A stretch of 52,688 nucleotides of DNA from contig CADCEC010000013.1 in the NCBI GenBank assembly GCA_902800395.1, positions 1-52,688 on the forward strand, read 5' to 3'. The stretch is from an uncultured Bacteroidota bacterium. Lineage in GTDB: Bacteria; Bacteroidota; Bacteroidia; Bacteroidales; P3. The notes beneath the pieces are model-generated. The model had not been told where the DNA came from and made no database searches. It saw nothing but the letters and a program-made list of their open reading frames with translations. A program made the translations under genes and the position numbers. Positions within the stretch are counted from its first letter, which is position 1, and the number at the start of each line of letters is the position of its first letter. This document shows, piece by piece, positions 1 through 6,697 of this stretch.

Positions 1-23
1 TTTTTGTGCTTTTTTGTAAAATA

Positions 24-238
24 GCATTTAACATTTGTTAACAAATTACATTACTGATAATCAGCATTTTAGCTATATGGTAAAACATGATAGGCTAAAT
101 GGCTGTAAATCAGCGTCAAAGAGGGACCCTCTTCTTATCAAGTTTTAATCAAATTCTATTCCGATTTTAATCAACTTTTACGAGGGTAAAAGAGAGTAAA
201 AAGAGAGTAAAAAGAGAGTAAAAAGAGAGTAAGAAGAG
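24..238. repeat. Dispersed AT-rich element, copy A
   Basis: Non-coding AT-rich stretch that aligns along its whole length with 23299-23500 (copy B) and partly with about 52330-52440 (copy C). A and B share an exact 17-nt block (84-100 here, 23360-23376 in B), followed by similar text with the conserved core TCTTCTTATCAA (130-141 here). After the core comes T-rich sequence with an 11-bp period. Seen directly by eye alignment; function unknown. It could be a decayed mobile element, an intergenic RNA or a protein-binding array. Confidence 0.7.
139..238. repeat. 11-bp tandem array inside copy A
   Basis: From about 139 the sequence repeats with an 11-bp period: first four T-rich units of the type TTTTAATCAAA, then four near-exact units AGAGAGTAAAA ending at a GAAGAG just before position 239. 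The change of unit without change of period is notable. The spacing is close to one helical turn, so curved DNA or a phased binding array is possible; that is inference. Confidence 0.7.
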
Positions 239-239
239 A

Positions 240-448
240 TGAAGAATTTAACTTTTTTTAAGAATTTCAGATTGCCCCCTATCAAAACAACCCATCGGGG
301 GAGAAAAGGTAAAAAAAGCGCCCGGGTCTTCGCTCATTTTGCCGACGGACAAAAGAAAGTGACCCCCGAGAAAAAAATCCTGACCACAAGTCAGCTTTTT
401 TTCCTATATTTGCACTTCGTAAATGTGCAACAATAAAACATCAAGAAA
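240..448. other. Intergenic leader of the porin gene
   Basis: Non-coding stretch between repeat copy A and the porin start. It holds an imperfect C-rich/G-rich inverted pair around 274-301 and the promoter-like box at 405-412. A 65-codon open frame starting at 239 runs through that box; it has no recognisable domain and I do not call it a gene. Confidence 0.4.
405..412 (+). promoter_or_regulatory. Candidate -7 box for the porin gene
   Basis: TATATTTG matches the Bacteroidetes -7 consensus TAnnTTTG and lies 36 bp before the chosen start at 449. The region 19 bp upstream does not match the -33 TTTG box, so this is a half-match. Confidence 0.4.
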
Positions 449-1507
449 TTGAAAAATAAGATATTACCCCTGACAACGGTAGTCCTTATGCTGCTCTTCC
501 CGGCTTCTGCCGGCGCACAGGTGCAGTGGGACAAGGTCTTCAGCAAGTTCAAACTGGAGGTCCGCGCCGACGGCGAGATTACCACCACGGACTCCACGCC
601 CAACCTCGGATTCCACGGCAAGTACTTCAACTTCATGCTGGGTGGCGACCTCGGAGGCGGCTTCAGCTACTATTTCAAGCAGCGCATCGTGGCCAACCCC
701 GGCACAGTGACCTTCTTCGACAACACCGACTTCCTCTACCTTGACTACATGCCCAGCCAGAACTGGCGCATCCGCTTCGGTAAGGATGCTATGGCCCTCG
801 GCGGATTCGAATATGACGCCTCACCCATCGACGTCTACTTCCCCACCAACCTCTGGCGCAATATCTACTGCTTCCAGCTGGCGGCCAGCGGCGCCTATAT
901 CACCGACGACGGCAACCACACCTTCATCGCCCAGGTCTCCAACTCGCCCTATGTCAACTACAACAACCTCAACTATGACGCCGGCCTGGTGGCCTACAAC
1001 CTCTACTGGGCAGGCAATATGGACCATTTCCACACCCTCTGGAGCACCTCGATGGTGGAATACAAGTGGGGCAACTACCTCAACATGACCATGCTGGGCT
1101 TCAAGCTTATCTACGACGAATGGGACATCTACCTCGACTTCATGCACCATGCGCTGGCGCTTGACGACTGGGGCAAGAACTTCGGTTTTGTGAGCTGCGC
1201 CAACTACTATTTCACCGACCGCTTCAACATCTTCGTCAAGGGCATGTACGAGCAGAACAAGTCGTCCGAGACCCTCGCCTCGTCCGTTTCCATGGACCAC
1301 CAGCTGGCTGCCGGACACAGCACCGCCCGCTACGGCCTCGGCTTCGAGTGGTATCCTTCGGAGCAGAAGAACGTGCGTCTGCACATCTACGGCTGCCGCA
1401 TGACGGACAGCTACACCAACAACGCCGGCCTGGATGTCACCGACGCCTCGTGGAACTTCAACATCGGCGCCACCTGGACGATGGACTTCCATAGACTCTT
1501 TAAGTGA
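449..1507 (+). CDS. Porin-like outer-membrane beta-barrel protein
   Basis: 352 residues with a signal peptide (about 1-23, ending ASAGAQ) followed by alternating aromatic and polar segments and an aromatic-rich body with no internal hydrophobic helices, as expected for an outer-membrane barrel. The length and the style of the last strands (WNFNIGATW, then MDFHRLFK) recall the OprO/OprP-like porins of Bacteroidetes, but I see no motif that fixes the substrate. The start is TTG at 449, chosen because it gives a complete signal peptide and follows the promoter-like box at 405-412; no later ATG does. It stands alone: the next gene begins after a 7-nt repeat array and is AT-richer. The exact porin family is inference. 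Confidence 0.7.
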   Translation: MKNKILPLTTVVLMLLFPASAGAQVQWDKVFSKFKLEVRADGEITTTDSTPNLGFHGKYFNFMLGGDLGGGFSYYFKQRIVANPGTVTFFDNTDFLYLDYMPSQNWRIRFGKDAMALGGFEYDASPIDVYFPTNLWRNIYCFQLAASGAYITDDGNHTFIAQVSNSPYVNYNNLNYDAGLVAYNLYWAGNMDHFHTLWSTSMVEYKWGNYLNMTMLGFKLIYDEWDIYLDFMHHALALDDWGKNFGFVSCANYYFTDRFNIFVKGMYEQNKSSETLASSVSMDHQLAAGHSTARYGLGFEWYPSEQKNVRLHIYGCRMTDSYTNNAGLDVTDASWNFNIGATWTMDFHRLFK

Positions 1508-1548
1508 ATTAGGAATTAGGGATTAGGAATTAGGGATTAGGGATTATG
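1506..1548. repeat. 7-nt array (GAATTAG/GGATTAG), 6 units
   Basis: Six consecutive 7-mers, GAATTAG or GGATTAG, begin right behind the porin stop codon. The start codon of the next gene (1546-1548) is formed at the end of the last unit. The same unit in inverted orientation closes that gene (1898-1930). Confidence 0.9.
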
Positions 1549-1914
1549 AGGGAGGACAATCTTATAAAGAACAAAAGTGAGGATTTTGCTGTTCGGATAA
1601 TCAATTTGTACAAATATCTTGTTAAGGAAAAGACCGAGTATGTATTGTCGAAGCAAATGTTGAGAAGTGGTACGAGCATTGGCGCAAATATTAACGAGGC
1701 ATTATGCGGTATCTCGAAAAAAGACTTTTTGTCAAAGATGTATATTGCATTCAAGGAATGCCACGAAACAAAATACTGGATTAAGTTATTGTTTAGAACT
1801 GAATATATAAGCGAAAAAGAGAAAGATTCAATTTTGACTGATTGTGATGAACTGTTACGCATATTGAGCAGCATCACCAAGAGCACAGCAGACAATTTAA
1901 TTCCTAATTCCTAA
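1546..1914 (+). CDS. Four-helix-bundle protein (23S rRNA IVS-like family)
   Basis: 122 residues, matching the short four-helix-bundle family often encoded by intervening sequences of 23S rRNA and also found free in Bacteroidetes chromosomes. Signature features are an early FAVRIINLYKYL helix, the LSKQMLRSGTSIGANINEA segment (about 34-52) and a central helix with KMYIAFKECHETKYWIKLL. Biochemical role is unknown. The gene is visibly AT-richer than its neighbours. Its last codons (NLIPNS) lie in the downstream 7-nt array, so the gene is bracketed by inverted arrays, suggesting insertion as a cassette. No ribosome-binding site is visible. Confidence 0.8.
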   Translation: MREDNLIKNKSEDFAVRIINLYKYLVKEKTEYVLSKQMLRSGTSIGANINEALCGISKKDFLSKMYIAFKECHETKYWIKLLFRTEYISEKEKDSILTDCDELLRILSSITKSTADNLIPNS

Positions 1915-1930
1915 TTTCTAATTCCTAATT
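1898..1930. repeat. 7-nt array (CTAATTC), inverted relative to 1506-1548
   Basis: Four to five units of AATTCCT/AATTTCT with a strict 7-nt period. It is the reverse complement of the array at 1506-1548. It contains the stop codon of the four-helix-bundle gene and ends directly at the ATG of the next gene (1931). Confidence 0.9.
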
Positions 1931-3148
1931 ATGAAATTTGTTTTCGATCCTTTTCTAGTATTCCGCCACCACGAAACTGACCCCAACAAGCGCAGCGGGA
2001 AACCCCGTCGCCTGAAGTTCACCACCAGCCGTAGCCTCGAGGCCCTCATCTTCCTCGTATGCTTCTTCGGCTTCTTCGGCTTCCTGGCCTACAAGATGAC
2101 GCTGCCCCACATGCTGAACACCTTCATGCAGACGGCCTACCACCTGCTGCTCGAGACGGTGTTCTACATCATGGCCATCTGCGTGCTGATGGGCGCCATC
2201 AGCAAGATGTTCACCGAATTCGGCGTGGTGCGTCTGTTGGAGAACATGCTGCGTCCGCTGATGAAGCCGCTCTACAACCTCCCCGGTGTGGCGGCCCTGG
2301 GTGCCGTGATGACCTTCCTCTCCGACAACCCCGCCATCATCTCGCTGGCCAAAGACAATAACTTCGCCCGCTATTTCAAGAAATACCAGCTGGTGTCGCT
2401 GACCAACTTCGGCACCGCCTTCGGCATGGGTCTGGTGGTCATCGCCTTTATGACCGGCCGCGGCTACGGCTCGGGGGCCCTGGTGGGACTCCTGGGTGCC
2501 GTCATCGGCAGCATCATCTCCACCCGCCTCATGCAGCGCTTCACGCTGAAGGCCTATCCCGAGATGGACAGCCCCGTCACCGAGGAAGAAGGCACCGAGC
2601 AGAACATCTCCTTCAAGAGCGAGGGCAATGTCTTCCAGCGCTTCCTCAACGCCATGCTTGACGGTGGCAAGAGCGGCGTGGGTATCGGCGTGGCCATCAT
2701 CCCCGGTGTGCTCTGCATCTCCACGCTGGTGATGATGCTCACCTTCGGTGCCGGCGGCGAAAACGGCGAGTATACCGGTGCCGCCTACGAGGGTGTGCCC
2801 GTCATCACCTGGCTGGCCGACAAGGTAAACGTGGTCTTCGAGTGGCTCTTCGGCTTCACCACCGGCGAGCTGGTGGGCTTCCCCATCACCGCCCTCGGTG
2901 CCGTGGGTGCCGCCCTCGGCCTCGTGCCTACCTTCGATGCCGCCGGCATCATCGACAACAACGCCATCGCCGTCTTCACCGCCATGGGTATGTGCTGGAG
3001 CGGCTACCTGAGCACCCATACCGCCATGCTCGACAGCCTCGGCTACCGCAAGCTCATCGGCAAAGCCATCACCGCCCACACCATCGGAGGCCTCTGCGCC
3101 GGCATCGCCGCCCACTGGCTCTTCGTGCTGCTGAGCATGATATTTTAG
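1931..3148 (+). CDS. Gate/nucleoside-recognition domain inner-membrane protein
   Basis: 405 residues, polytopic. A short basic N-terminus (about 1-32) leads to a membrane segment at about 35-54, then further hydrophobic stretches around 65-90, 115-130, 155-200, 245-270, 300-335 and 345-405. The arrangement, with VFYIMAICVLMGAISKMF and a GAVMTFLSDNPAI segment, fits the Gate (nucleoside-recognition/SpmA-SpmB-like) fold of conserved membrane proteins annotated as CD0519/CD1768-like. The substrate is unknown; the old name 'nucleoside recognition' is not evidence of nucleoside transport. Starts at ATG immediately after the 7-nt array. An acidic loop (TEEEGTE, about 220) separates the two halves. 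Confidence 0.7.
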   Translation: MKFVFDPFLVFRHHETDPNKRSGKPRRLKFTTSRSLEALIFLVCFFGFFGFLAYKMTLPHMLNTFMQTAYHLLLETVFYIMAICVLMGAISKMFTEFGVVRLLENMLRPLMKPLYNLPGVAALGAVMTFLSDNPAIISLAKDNNFARYFKKYQLVSLTNFGTAFGMGLVVIAFMTGRGYGSGALVGLLGAVIGSIISTRLMQRFTLKAYPEMDSPVTEEEGTEQNISFKSEGNVFQRFLNAMLDGGKSGVGIGVAIIPGVLCISTLVMMLTFGAGGENGEYTGAAYEGVPVITWLADKVNVVFEWLFGFTTGELVGFPITALGAVGAALGLVPTFDAAGIIDNNAIAVFTAMGMCWSGYLSTHTAMLDSLGYRKLIGKAITAHTIGGLCAGIAAHWLFVLLSMIF

Positions 3149-3180
3149 GAGATAAGGAAGGAGATAAGGAGTTAAGTCAA
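3148..3180. repeat. GGAGATAAGG repeat before a start codon
   Basis: Two copies of GGAGATAAGGA plus a degenerate third piece, ending at the ATG at 3181. Nearly the same text lies on the minus strand before the start of the wbpB-like gene (14293-14334), so this is a recurring element rather than a chance purine-rich stretch. Confidence 0.75.
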
Positions 3181-4107
3181 ATGCGTCTAAAGGAGCGTTT
3201 CCACCGTTTTCGAGCATGGCAGAAGGAACCCCGTCGTTTTGCTGTCAAAGAGTCGGGGCCTCACCGCTGCGCATGCTGCGGGAATGAGTTCGAGGGCAAT
3301 TACTGCCCCGTCTGCGGCCAAGCCGCCGGCGTGGGACGCATCACCTGGCAGTCGCTTTGGAAGAATGTGACAATGCTCTGGGGGTTGGAGTCAAACTCCA
3401 TGCTAAGCTCTCTCTGGCAACTTATCTGGCGTCCGGGCTACTTCATCGGCGAATACCTTGACGGCCGTCGGCAAGTGAGCTACCCACCGGTGAAGATGCT
3501 CTTTATGCTAGCCGTCTTTTACCTCGTGGTCATACAACTGTCGGGAAGTTCCGACGCCATCCCTTTAATGATCAACGAAGAGAAGCATATCATCGACGAC
3601 ATCGCCAACTGGCTGATGAAGAATCCCGGATGGGGAATACTATCGTTGACGATGATGGTGATTCTGCCCACGTGGGTGCTCTTCCGTCTGGCACCACGCC
3701 ACCCCAAACACACGCTACCCGAGGGGGTGTTCCTCCAGGTGTTCCTAAGCAGCATACTCATTTTTATCAATATCCCGGAAATGGCCTCCAAATGGTTCAA
3801 CCTCCTCATCCCGTTCTACTACTACCTCGCCTACCGACAGCTCTTCGGCTATTCTTTCTGGGGCACACTGTGGCGCCTCTTCTGCTGTCTACTGGTGTGG
3901 GTTATCAGCCTCCTGATTTTCGTTGCCTGCTTCGAATATCTTTATAATCGACGCGATGTGATTTCCTTCATCTTCGTCAGCATCGCCATCATCGCCGCCA
4001 TCCTTGCCTTCGGCTACTTGATTAGCAAACAAACCGAAAAAAGACGACTCAAAAGATCTGAAAGTCAAAAACAAACAGAAGAGATATCACCAAATATGGT
4101 GAAATAA
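3181..4107 (+). CDS. DUF3667 protein: zinc ribbon plus membrane helices
   Basis: 308 residues. A zinc-ribbon-like N-terminus has C30-x2-C33 and C42-x2-C45 in the text CCGNEFEGNYCPVCGQ, typical of DUF3667. It is followed by amphipathic sequence (WRPGYFIGEYLDGRR, about 85-99) and hydrophobic segments near 110-125, 155-175, 195-225, 235-262 and 270-290. The tail is highly charged and lysine-rich. Function unknown. The open frame continues upstream into the previous gene, but ATG 3181 is the first start after that gene's stop and precedes the zinc ribbon, so it is preferred. Confidence 0.7.
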   Translation: MRLKERFHRFRAWQKEPRRFAVKESGPHRCACCGNEFEGNYCPVCGQAAGVGRITWQSLWKNVTMLWGLESNSMLSSLWQLIWRPGYFIGEYLDGRRQVSYPPVKMLFMLAVFYLVVIQLSGSSDAIPLMINEEKHIIDDIANWLMKNPGWGILSLTMMVILPTWVLFRLAPRHPKHTLPEGVFLQVFLSSILIFINIPEMASKWFNLLIPFYYYLAYRQLFGYSFWGTLWRLFCCLLVWVISLLIFVACFEYLYNRRDVISFIFVSIAIIAAILAFGYLISKQTEKRRLKRSESQKQTEEISPNMVK

Positions 4108-4139
4108 TTTTGCCATATCGGAAAAAGGTTGTATCTTTG
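4108..4139 (+). promoter_or_regulatory. Bacteroidetes-type promoter of the ferredoxin gene
   Basis: TTTTG at 4108-4112, 19 bp spacing, then TATCTTTG at 4132-4139: an exact match to the Bacteroides consensus TTTG/TAnnTTTG with the standard spacing. Transcription would start near 4146, about 50 bp before the ferredoxin ATG. Confidence 0.8.
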
Positions 4140-4195
4140 CAATTGCTTTAAAGCAAAAAATTGATCAATTATTAATCCTAAAAAACAGAAACAAA

Positions 4196-4363
4196 ATGGC
4201 TTACAAAATCACTGACATCTGTGTTGCTTGCGGCACCTGCATCGATGAGTGCCCCGTCGGAGCTATCAGCGAAGGCGACATCTACAAGATCGACGAGAAC
4301 GCTTGCGTTAGCTGCGGTACCTGCGCTGGCGCTTGCCCCACTGGCGCTATCCAGGAGGGTTAA
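4196..4363 (+). CDS. 2[4Fe-4S] ferredoxin
   Basis: 55 residues, a complete bacterial-type ferredoxin. Two CxxCxxC...CP cluster motifs are present: CVACGTCIDECPVGAI (about 9-24) and CVSCGTCAGACPTGAI (about 37-52). All eight cysteines expected for two [4Fe-4S] clusters are there. It would be a low-potential electron carrier in the cytoplasm, for example for pyruvate:ferredoxin oxidoreductase. It has its own consensus promoter (4108-4139) and terminator (4390-4413), so it is a single-gene unit, as is usual for a highly expressed ferredoxin in this group. Confidence 0.93.
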   Translation: MAYKITDICVACGTCIDECPVGAISEGDIYKIDENACVSCGTCAGACPTGAIQEG

Positions 4364-4389
4364 TCGCTCACAGATTTAAAGTAGAAAAG

Positions 4390-4413
4390 GCCGCCCGAAA
4401 GGACGGCTTTTTT
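4390..4413 (+). terminator. Rho-independent terminator of the ferredoxin gene
   Basis: Stem GCCGCCC / GGACGGC (7 positions, one mismatch) with a GAAA loop, followed by a run of six T, 26 bp behind the ferredoxin stop codon. Confidence 0.8.
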
Positions 4414-4446
4414 AGATAATAGATTATATTAATAGATAATAGTTAA
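4413..4446. repeat. 7-nt array (TAGATAA type)
   Basis: Units TAGATAA, TAGATTA, a 6-nt unit, TAGATAA and TAGTTAA, ending three bases before the ATG at 4450. Same period and same placement as the other arrays, with a different unit sequence. Confidence 0.7.
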
Positions 4447-4449
4447 CGG

Positions 4450-5031
4450 ATGCGATACCTTGTTCGGCTTAGCCTAGTTATCACCTTTCACATCTTACCT
4501 CTCACCTCGCTCCACGCCCAGTGGAACCACCTGCAGAGCGGCGACCTGCTCTTTGTCTCCGACACCACGGGGATGGGACAGGCGGTAAAGGCCTCCACCG
4601 GCAACTACACCCATGTGGCCATGGTGGAACGTGCTGGAGACAGCCTCTTCGTTATTGACGCCACGCAGAAACGCGGCGTGGCACGAAGACCCATCGAAAA
4701 GACTTTTGCAAACAAGATGCCTGTCGAAATCTACCGCCTCACCGTTTCTTTCGACACCGCCGCCGTCATCGAACGCGCCAAGAACCTCATTGGAAAACCC
4801 TACGACAACGCCTTCCTGCCCGACAACGACGCCTACTACTGCTCCGAACTCGTCCAGGCAGCCTTCGGCGACCTCTTTGAATCCAAACCCATGAACTGGC
4901 GCGACAAGGAGGGCCGTCTGCCCGAATACTGGCAGAAACATTTTGCGGAACTCGGCATGCCCGTCCCCGAAGGAGTCCCGGGAACCAACCCCACCGACCT
5001 CTCTAAATCACCATTGCTTAGGAAACTATAG
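4450..5031 (+). CDS. YiiX-like permuted papain-fold hydrolase, exported
   Basis: 193 residues with a signal peptide (about 1-23, ending SLHA). It matches the YiiX/YebB (DUF830) NlpC/P60-related, circularly permuted papain-like family: GDLLFVSD near the start, conserved His in NYTHVAMV (H55) and the catalytic-type Cys in YYCSELVQ (C131), with IGKPYDNAF before it. Family members are amidases or thioesterases acting on cell-wall or lipid substrates; the substrate here is unknown. Likely periplasmic. Stands alone between the 7-nt array and the shared terminator at 5031-5063. Confidence 0.8.
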   Translation: MRYLVRLSLVITFHILPLTSLHAQWNHLQSGDLLFVSDTTGMGQAVKASTGNYTHVAMVERAGDSLFVIDATQKRGVARRPIEKTFANKMPVEIYRLTVSFDTAAVIERAKNLIGKPYDNAFLPDNDAYYCSELVQAAFGDLFESKPMNWRDKEGRLPEYWQKHFAELGMPVPEGVPGTNPTDLSKSPLLRKL

Positions 5032-5063
5032 AATGAGGGCCGCGCGAAGCGCGGCCCTCATTC
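5031..5063. terminator. Bidirectional terminator between convergent genes
   Basis: Perfect 15-bp inverted repeat (5031-5045 and 5049-5063) with a 3-nt GAA loop. It begins in the stop codon of the plus gene and ends one base before the stop of the minus gene (5064). It would end both the YiiX-like gene and the long minus-strand run. Confidence 0.85.
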
Positions 5064-6092
5064 TTACTGATTCTCGTATTGTTGAATCTCGTCGTGGAAG
5101 AACTCCAATTGGATGCCGGCCTGGCGGAAGAGTTCCTCGCTCTCGGCACCGCTATGGTATTTGCGCTCGCAGACCACACGCTTGATGCCACAATTGATGA
5201 TGAGCATGGCGCAGGTGCGGCAGGGAGTCATGCGGCAGTAGAGCGTGGCGCCGTCGAGGGCGATGCCGCGACGGGCGGCCTGGCAGATGGCGTTCTGCTC
5301 GGCATGCACGGTGCGCACACAGTGGGTGGAGATATGTCCGTCGGCATCGATGGTCTGACGGAAGAGGTGGCCCACCTCGTCGCAATGTGGAAGGCCGCTG
5401 GGAGAGCCCACATAGCCCGTCACCAGCAACTGCTTATCTTTCACGATGACGCAGCCCGAACGGCCACGGTCGCAGGTGGCGCGGCGACTGGCGGCATTGG
5501 CCAGGTCCATAAAATACTCGTCCCACGAGGGGCGATGGTAGGTAATCTGCTGCAGCACCTCCTCCACCTGCTTGTGAAGGTCCTCGAACGAGCCGCCGTT
5601 GTCGAAGCGGAAGTCCGCCTCGCGGATGCAGACGCCGAGGTTCTGCTTATTGGGGTCGGTGTTGTCCATCTCGCGCTGCTCGTTGGCGATAAAAGTCTCG
5701 TAGTCGATATGGTCGGTCTCCGAGCCGCGTAGCACGGCGCGCTCGTAGCGTACCTTCGGGTCAGCATCCACGGCGAAGAGGTAGAAATTGGGCTTGCCGC
5801 GCAGGGCGCTGACCTCACCCGGGGTGCGTATGCTCTCGATGATGCAGTTGCAGCCCGAAGCGGCAGCCTTCTCGTAGAGCTGCTCGACAATCCACGACGG
5901 CGTATGCTGTGCACGGAGGTCGTTGCCCACCAGCGTCATGCTGTCGCGGTTCACCTCCATCCCGCGGCGCTTGATTTCCTCGATGAGGAAAGCGCGCACG
6001 GAATAGTGCACGAACCCTTTGTTCTGCACCAGATAATCGACGATGGTGCCCTTGCCGGCACCCAACGTCCCCGTGATTCCTATGGTAATCAT
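5064..6092 (-). CDS. P-loop kinase-like domain fused to dCMP deaminase
   Basis: 342 residues. Residues 1-180 form a nucleoside-monophosphate or dephospho-CoA-kinase-like domain with Walker A GTLGAGKGT (8-16) and an IIESIRTPGEV segment. Residues about 188-335 form a zinc-dependent cytidine/dCMP deaminase with HAE (263-265) and PCRTC (290-294), and a long insert with extra Cys/His (about 236-258). The deaminase half would make dUMP from dCMP for thymidylate synthesis. A kinase-like N-terminus is also known in yeast Dcd1 and in the larger phage-defence deaminase AvcD, but this protein is shorter than AvcD. Last gene of the minus-strand run; a 7-nt array lies just upstream of its ATG. Whether the P-loop half binds nucleotide is inference. 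Confidence 0.85.
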   Translation of the reverse strand: MITIGITGTLGAGKGTIVDYLVQNKGFVHYSVRAFLIEEIKRRGMEVNRDSMTLVGNDLRAQHTPSWIVEQLYEKAAASGCNCIIESIRTPGEVSALRGKPNFYLFAVDADPKVRYERAVLRGSETDHIDYETFIANEQREMDNTDPNKQNLGVCIREADFRFDNGGSFEDLHKQVEEVLQQITYHRPSWDEYFMDLANAASRRATCDRGRSGCVIVKDKQLLVTGYVGSPSGLPHCDEVGHLFRQTIDADGHISTHCVRTVHAEQNAICQAARRGIALDGATLYCRMTPCRTCAMLIINCGIKRVVCERKYHSGAESEELFRQAGIQLEFFHDEIQQYENQ

Positions 6093-6095
6093 TAC

Positions 6096-6123
6096 GGTTT
6101 AAGGTTTAAAGTTTAAGGTTTAA
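6096..6123. repeat. 7-nt array (GGTTTAA), 4 units
   Basis: GGTTTAA, GGTTTAA, AGTTTAA, GGTTTAA: strict 7-nt period, three bases upstream (on the minus strand) of the ATG at 6092. Confidence 0.85.
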
Positions 6124-6133
6124 GGGGTACAGG

Positions 6134-6640
6134 TTAGCATTTAAACTTGTACTGCAGCTGGGCCAGCTCTTCGTTGGCTTTGACGATTTTCTTCTTGAGG
6201 CCGGCCTTGTAGGCGACGAGCTTCTGCATCAGGGCATCGTCACCGAGGGCCATCATCTGCATGGCCAGGATAGCGGCATTCTGGGCGCCGTTGATGGCCA
6301 CGGTGGCCACGGGAATTCCCGGAGGCATCTGCATGATAGCGAAGGTGGCGTCGAGCCCCTCGAGACAGGAACCCTTGATGGGCACCCCGATGACGGGCAG
6401 CGGCGTCTCAGCGGCGATGACGCCCGGCAGGGCGGCAGCCATACCGGCACCGGCGATAATCACCTTGATGCCACGTCCCTGTGCGTTGCGGGCGAAGTCG
6501 CTCACTTCAGCAGGCGTGCGGTGGGCGGAGAAAGCATTAACCTCGAAGGGTATCTCCATCTCCTCGAAGAACTGGCAGGCCTTCTCCATGACCGGAAGGT
6601 CGGAGGTGGAGCCCATAATGATGCTGACGATAGGTTTCAT
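6134..6640 (-). CDS. purE: N5-carboxyaminoimidazole ribonucleotide mutase
   Basis: 168 residues, the normal length of class I PurE. It carries the substrate-phosphate loop GSTSDLPVME (about 10-19), the catalytic FSAHRTP (about 38-44) and the later IAGAGMAAALPG and GVPIKGS segments. It converts N5-CAIR to CAIR in purine biosynthesis, cytoplasmic. It lies between the LTA-synthase-like gene (57-bp gap) and the deaminase fusion (41-bp gap), so this end of the run carries nucleotide metabolism rather than glycan genes. Confidence 0.95.
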   Translation of the reverse strand: MKPIVSIIMGSTSDLPVMEKACQFFEEMEIPFEVNAFSAHRTPAEVSDFARNAQGRGIKVIIAGAGMAAALPGVIAAETPLPVIGVPIKGSCLEGLDATFAIMQMPPGIPVATVAINGAQNAAILAMQMMALGDDALMQKLVAYKAGLKKKIVKANEELAQLQYKFKC

Positions 6641-6697
6641 ATCAGTAGTATTTTTTTTCGTTTAACGCAATAGAATATTTTGATTGTCACTTGTCGG